Positions 59,901 through 64,000 of a stretch of 64,000 nt of DNA are shown here, piece by piece. Position 1 is the stretch's first letter. Every line of letters starts with the position of its first letter. The DNA lies in the NCBI GenBank assembly GCA_002221725.1, contig NJFT01000052.1, forward strand, positions 1-64,000, read 5' to 3'. The DNA is from Scedosporium boydii (lineage: Eukaryota > Ascomycota > Sordariomycetes > Microascales > Microascaceae). A program made the translations under genes and the position numbers. Below the pieces are notes generated by a model. It was given only the letters and a program-made list of their open reading frames with translations. It was not told where the DNA came from and did not search any database.

Positions 59901-61575
59901 GCAGTTCATCCGTACGCTGGAGAAGGAACTCGATGATCAGCTGAAACTCTTTGGCCTCACTGGCAGCGACGAGGATCTGGAAGCTGCCAAGAAGACCCAC
60001 GAGCCTCCCGAGCCTACACACGGTCTCGTTATTGACGGCTTCACTCTAAAATGGGTCCTCCACGATGGCCTCAAGCAAAAGTTCCTGCTGCTGTGCAAAC
60101 GGTGCAAGTCAGTTCTGTGCTGCCGTGTCAGTCCCGCACAGAAAGCCGCCGTTGTTGCCATGGTGAAAAACGGTCTCGATGTCATGACACTTTCGATCGG
60201 TGACGGCGCAAATGATGTTGCCATGATTCAAGAAGCTGATGTGGGCGTCGGTATTGCCGGTCTCGAAGGTCGACAGGCGGCCATGTCGTCCGACTATGCC
60301 ATCGCGCAGTTCCGCTTCCTCCAGAGGTTGGTGTTGGTCCACGGTCGCTGGTCCTACAGGCGGTTGGCTGAGACGATTCCGAACTTTTTCTACAAGAACA
60401 TGGTATGGACGTTCGCCATTTTCTGGTACCAAATCTACTGCAACTTCGATCAGACGTACGTTTTCGAGTACACTTACATTCTGATGTTCAACCTCTTCTT
60501 CACCTCGCTTCCGGTCGGTATTATGGGTGTCCTCGACCAGGATGTTTCCGACAAGGTCTCGCTAGCTGTCCCCCAACTCTACCGGCGTGGTATTGAGCGG
60601 CTGGAGTGGACGCAACGCAAGTTCTGGCTATACATGATCGATGGCGTCTACCAATCCGTCATGGCCTTCTTCATCCCGTACCTCGTCTTCATCAGCAACT
60701 CGTTCGTCACGTCGAACGGCCTTAGCGTCAACGATCGAGTTCGGTTTGGTGCGTATATCGCGCATCCGGCTGTCTTGACTATCAACGCCTACATCCTCAT
60801 CAACACGTACCGATGGGACTGGATCACGCTCCTCATCATCTGCCTTAGTGACTTGTTCGTCTTCTTCTGGACCGGAATCTATTCACAGTTTACCAGCGCC
60901 GCCGAGGGCGTTTTCTACGGACTCGCTGGCCAGATCTACCGGGACGCGACCTTCTGGGCCGTCTTCTTCATTGTTCCCGTCATCTGCCTATTCCCCAGGT
61001 TCGCAATCAAGGCCATTCAGAAGGTGTACTTCCCTTATGACGTCGATATTATCCGCGAGCAAGACCGGCAGGGCAAGTTCAACCATCTGGATCCCGACAA
61101 GAAGAACAAGCAGGTTGTCGAATCCACCTCCGTAAGCCTCGGCAAGATTGAGAGTGAGGGTCCCGCCTCTGTCGACTACAAGAAGGCGAAGCGATCCACT
61201 TTCGGCAGCGTGGACGAGGAACGACGACCGATCTATCCGCCGTCCGTGGTCACGCAAACGACGCATCACCGGCTACGCAGCCAAAACGGCAGCGACGGTA
61301 CCAACTACACAGGCCACCGATCCTCGTTCGACGATGGCTTCGGCTCGCCGCCGGCGCCTCAGCGTATGTCCATCGAGCGTGCTCGGCCATCGTACGACCG
61401 TATCAGGGCGTCCATGGACCGGGTGCGGCCCAGCTTCGAGGCGAGCAGCGATTTCACCTCGGCGGCGCGGCTGTCGCGCATCGAGTCTACCCAGAGCGGC
61501 AGATTCAGGCCTAGGCTACGTGGTCTGTCTCTGGGTAAGCATCATCACCAGCACCAGCAGCGTCACGAATCCTAA
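56919..61575 (+). CDS. DNF1: P4-type ATPase, phospholipid flippase (Dnf1/Dnf2 type)
   Basis: Moves aminophospholipids or phosphatidylcholine from the outer to the inner leaflet, acting at the plasma membrane and on endosomal/secretory vesicles with a Cdc50-type partner. Two exons, 56919-57269 and 57448-61575, give 1492 residues. Visible motifs: the actuator DGET at 349-352 (TGES in ion pumps); PISL in the fourth helix at 530-533, diagnostic of P4 pumps; the phosphorylated Asp583 in DKTGTLTQN; GDGAND at 1035-1040; and ten membrane helices overall. The stretch GVNPGLNSVPLIFIITVTAI and the following IKDAIEDSRRT, plus an inserted Ser-rich loop after it, match the Dnf1/Dnf2 branch rather than Drs2, Neo1 or Dnf3. 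The last 160 residues are a hydrophilic Ser/Arg-rich tail ending in a His/Gln-rich patch (HHHQHQQRHES). The start ATG has a good context (AAGATGG). Confidence 0.95.
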
Positions 61576-62787
61576 TGAATGAACGATTTCGCACACATCC
61601 ATCCACCACCAATACCTAATAACTACTACCCTCTCTCCCTCGTTCTCTCGTTCCGAACCTTTTTTCTTTCTGGAGCCTTTCGTCGATGGGGCGAATTTTC
61701 ACATCGAAAAAACATACTTTTCCTTCTGTATTATAGGGCATTTTGTTGATATCGCCGCGGTATATTCCTTAGCATGGGCATGACATAGCCCTGTATCTGC
61801 TTGTACGACATTCTACTCTCGGATATTCCCGAAAGTAGCCAACGCTTAACTGGAATGCATGGCGGTTTGGTATGAGCCAACATTGCGAACTACCGGAACC
61901 CGAGCTGTCACCATTAAGACCGCGCCCGCTGAACTCTGGAGAGGGCCGACCTTGGGTGGTATTTGTATCAAAAAAAACTGACGGAATTCGGCTTGATGTC
62001 CTTGGCCGTTCCCTCGATACCCTTTTCGGAAGATCTCGCTCACCGATCGTCTGCCCTCACGCATACCTTGTTCGTTTTCCGAGCATTTATTCCCTCCTTA
62101 TACATAACACCTCGTTTATAACGGCGTTTCGGCGACTGGGAAATGGAGCAATTGGGAAGGGAAGATGGAATTCATTCTGAGCATTGTGCTTTTCTTTCTG
62201 TCTCTTTGGTTGTACGAGTCATCACCCCAAAACAGACTCAGTCGGTCTTGTGTTTTCTTGTTTTTACCTCGTCAAGTACAAAACTTTTAACTGTTACTAC
62301 ACTTTTATTGCCTTCACTCCCTCTCGCTGTGTGTTTTTTCAACGTTTACATACACGTTTCCCCTTTCTCTGTTCATATGGAGGGCGTTGTCTCTTTTGTT
62401 CTTTTTGCCTGCTGCATCTTAGAAATACCGTGCCGAGACGAAATAGCCCAAGTGGAGGGGCTCATACGCTGGCGTTGTTTTAAGCGTTTTCTTTTTTTAT
62501 TTTATATTTGTTCGCAAAATTAGGTTATGTACTCACGTAGTGTATCTCCATCTTTGATACCAATGACGTTGTAAATGCATCTAATATCTCTCCATTCCAC
62601 TGCACTCGTGAGACTTTGTGTGTAACAGTATCGTTGATGAAGCTGATGCGTCGATGTGAGTTGTCTGTATCTTCCTGTGCCCTCGCCAGGAGGTTCTGTA
62701 CTTGGCCGTATAGCGCTATGCTGGGGAATTTCCAGGGGGGTGGGGCCAAGCGTTTTAGTGGTTATAGCGCTCCTCATGCACAAAAAA
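61576..62787. other. Spacer after the flippase gene
   Basis: Includes the flippase 3' untranslated region (pyrimidine-rich at 61625-61690). No gene seen. Open frames at 62143-62523 are T-rich chance frames. Confidence 0.55.
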
Positions 62788-62820
62788 CCCACTATAGCCA
62801 GATTCGAACTAACGCGGCCA
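62788..62820 (-). pseudogene. tRNA 3' fragment (T arm and acceptor strand)
   Basis: Read on the minus strand, GGCCGC is followed by a complete five-pair T arm: stem GTTAG, loop TTCGAAT, stem CTGGC (plus-strand 62797-62813). After it come seven bases that could be an acceptor 3' strand and then a six-T run (62782-62787) like a Pol III terminator. The 5' two-thirds of a tRNA is missing: instead there are T-rich runs leading back to the intact tRNA-Ser. The GGCCGC plus TTCGAAT spacing matches the variable arm and T loop of that tRNA-Ser, so this looks like the 3' end of a second class II tRNA. Confidence 0.5.
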
Positions 62821-62844
62821 CCAAAAAAAAGGGCGGAAAGAGCC

Positions 62845-62854
62845 AAAAAAAAAA
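62845..62854 (-). terminator. Pol III terminator of tRNA-Ser
   Basis: A run of ten A on the plus strand (ten T on the transcribed minus strand) beginning ten bases after the 3' end of the tRNA gene, the standard position and form of an RNA polymerase III terminator. Confidence 0.85.
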
Positions 62855-62863
62855 GAAATTAAC

Positions 62864-62944
62864 CGACAAAGACAGGATTCGAACCTGTGCGGCCGAAGCC
62901 ATCAGCTTTCGAGGCTGACCCATTAACCACTCTGGCACTTTGCC
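62864..62944 (-). tRNA. tRNA-Ser (anticodon CGA)
   Basis: Class II tRNA of 81 bases without intron. The acceptor stem pairs GGCAAAG with CTTTGTC at all seven positions (one G-U). The D arm CCA...TGG contains GAGTGGTTAA. The anticodon stem TCAGC/GCTGA closes loop CTCGAAA, giving anticodon CGA, which reads the UCG serine codon. The long variable arm forms a GGC-TTCG-GCC hairpin, diagnostic of serine or leucine tRNA. The T arm is ACAGG-TTCGAAT-CCTGT, and the discriminator base is G, as in serine tRNAs. Internal A and B boxes are intact. Confidence 0.95.
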
Positions 62945-63300
62945 TGTTTCTGCTTGATGTCTCGCCCCTTCCCCGGGTTTAGCAATGAGCGTTCCCTGCA
63001 ACTGATTTCGGACGGGCAAAAAGCTCACTGAACCACACCGGGAACCGAAGTTAAACCGGCCCGTTCCTGAATTTTTTGCTAGGCATGCACCTTCCTCAAC
63101 GCTTAATTTCAACGGTCGGTCAACCGCCGTCGAGTTCCGATTGTGCAACGACGCCAAGATAGGGGGGATCGAACCACATCAGAAGTCTCATCTTCTTTTC
63201 TTTTTTCCGCTCTGGATGATACCAGTCGGATTTGAACCCCCAATTGATCCATTTCTCGAGCCAATTGACCTGTGAAAGCTCGACTTCTTCCTTCGACGTC
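62945..63300. other. Spacer between tRNA-Ser and aldehyde dehydrogenase
   Basis: No gene seen. Two stretches look like decayed tRNA T arms when read on the minus strand: GTGGTTCGATCCCCCC (plus-strand 63163-63178) and GGGGGTTCAAATCC (63227-63240). Neither folds into a full tRNA. The start of the aldehyde dehydrogenase gene lies at the right edge. Confidence 0.45.
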
Positions 63301-64000
63301 ATGTCTGAGTGCATCACGAGCTACGTTCGGGAGCGCCTGGTCGACTTGGACTTGCCAGAGGATTTCGTGTAAGTTTAAAGCTTCTTCTTCTCTCCCCCAC
63401 ACGCCGCCTAGGAGACCACTGTTCTAACGCATGCCTGGTTACCGGATCGTAGTGTCAAGATCCTCTCAGCTGTAGTAGCATGCAGCATCGCCGGAGTGTT
63501 CCTCAAGCTGCTCCTCTTCGGTGAGGAGGGCCCGAAGCGATACACGATACCGTCGCCGAAAGTCCCCGAGCAGGAACGGATAGTCGACGAAGCGAGCATA
63601 AAGGTAAAAGGCCCTCCACGCATCGACACACTCCAGCACCATCCAATGCACTCTCCCTTCCCCTCCTTCCTTTCATCACACCAAAAAAAACGCTCAATAA
63701 CTAACACAACCACTCGTCCCAGATCGCCGGATCAACCGCCCTCCAGTGCTACGCCCCCGCCACAGGCCAGTTCCTCGGCCTCATCAACCCCTCCACAGCC
63801 GACGGCATCGACCGCGCCATCGAAGCGGCCGCCACAGCCCAAAAGAAATGGGCAACGACCACCTTCCGCGAACGCCGCGCGGTCATGCGCTCCATGCTCC
63901 GCTACGTCCTCGACAACCAGGAAGAGCTCTGCCGCGTGGCGTGCCTCGACTCGGGCAAGACCATGGTCGACGCCCAGCTCGGCGAGATCCTCGTGACGGC
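63301..64000 (+). CDS. Aldehyde dehydrogenase, Msc7-like, membrane-anchored (5' part)
   Basis: NAD(P)-dependent aldehyde dehydrogenase family; S. cerevisiae Msc7 is the closest named relative I can suggest. Three exons are visible, 63301-63368, 63453-63603 and 63723 onward, all joining in frame; the gene runs off the window end. After a short charged N-terminus (MSECITSYVRERLVDL) there is one hydrophobic segment in exon 2 (about residues 25-45: ILSAVVACSIAGVFLKLLLF) that would anchor the protein. The start of the aldehyde dehydrogenase fold follows (CYAPATGQFLG, IDRAIEAAATAQKKWATTTF, RRAVMRSMLRYVLDNQEEL, CLDSGKTMVDAQLGEIL), which is the NAD-binding-domain beginning of the family. The catalytic Cys and Glu lie beyond the window. 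The anchor plus these motifs fit Msc7-type enzymes; the exact symbol is not certain. Confidence 0.88.

Noticed and set aside
63030..63060. Stretch resembling part of 5S rRNA (GAACCGAAGTTAAAC)
   Set aside because: Only about 15 bases resemble it, with no surrounding 5S structure or length; treated as coincidence.

Overview
The window looks like nuclear DNA of a filamentous ascomycete, most likely a sordariomycete and perhaps Hypocreales. Protein genes carry short introns with GTAAGT-like donors and CTAAC-like branch points, and the genes with good homologues are typical of that group: a peroxisomal malate synthase ending in SKL, an Mcm1 MADS-box factor, a PLS1-type tetraspanin, a Ctr-type copper transporter, V-ATPase subunit E, a Dnf1-type flippase and an Msc7-like aldehyde dehydrogenase. 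The species assignment is inference.

Layout. 1-516: a pyrimidine repeat and the last exon of an unidentified plus-strand gene. 3642-5881: malate synthase, six exons. 5882-22654: nearly 17 kb without a convincing gene. 22655-24237: C2H2 zinc-finger factor. 24238-30058: mostly empty, with one weak two-exon candidate. 30059-30786: copper transporter. 34916-35847 (minus): Mcm1. 35848-43758: empty. 43759-44571: tetraspanin. 45537-47314 (minus): NIPA-family membrane protein. 48329-49205: V-ATPase E, divergent from it. 49580-51642 (minus): probable SMC5/6 Nse5/Nse6-like protein. 51643-56918: empty. 56919-61575: P4-ATPase flippase. 62864-62944 (minus): tRNA-Ser(CGA) with a tRNA-like fragment beside it. 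63301-64000: 5' part of an aldehyde dehydrogenase, cut by the window end.

The genes do not form a pathway or a secondary-metabolite cluster. They are mostly single-copy housekeeping or developmental genes separated by unusually long spacers. Several act on membranes or membrane compartments (copper uptake, tetraspanin, NIPA, V-ATPase, flippase, anchored aldehyde dehydrogenase), which may be coincidence.

The most striking unexplained signal is a short inverted-repeat motif, GTAC-TTC-GTAC (reverse complement GTACGAAGTAC). Its 9-base core TACTTCGTA/TACGAAGTA occurs 35 times by my count by eye, against about 0.5 expected by chance. All copies lie in three gene-free blocks (8.5-20.5, 38.0-41.3 and 53.0-55.5 kb), and none lies in an exon of the recognised genes or in the spacers between 20.5 and 38.0 kb or between 41.4 and 53.0 kb.
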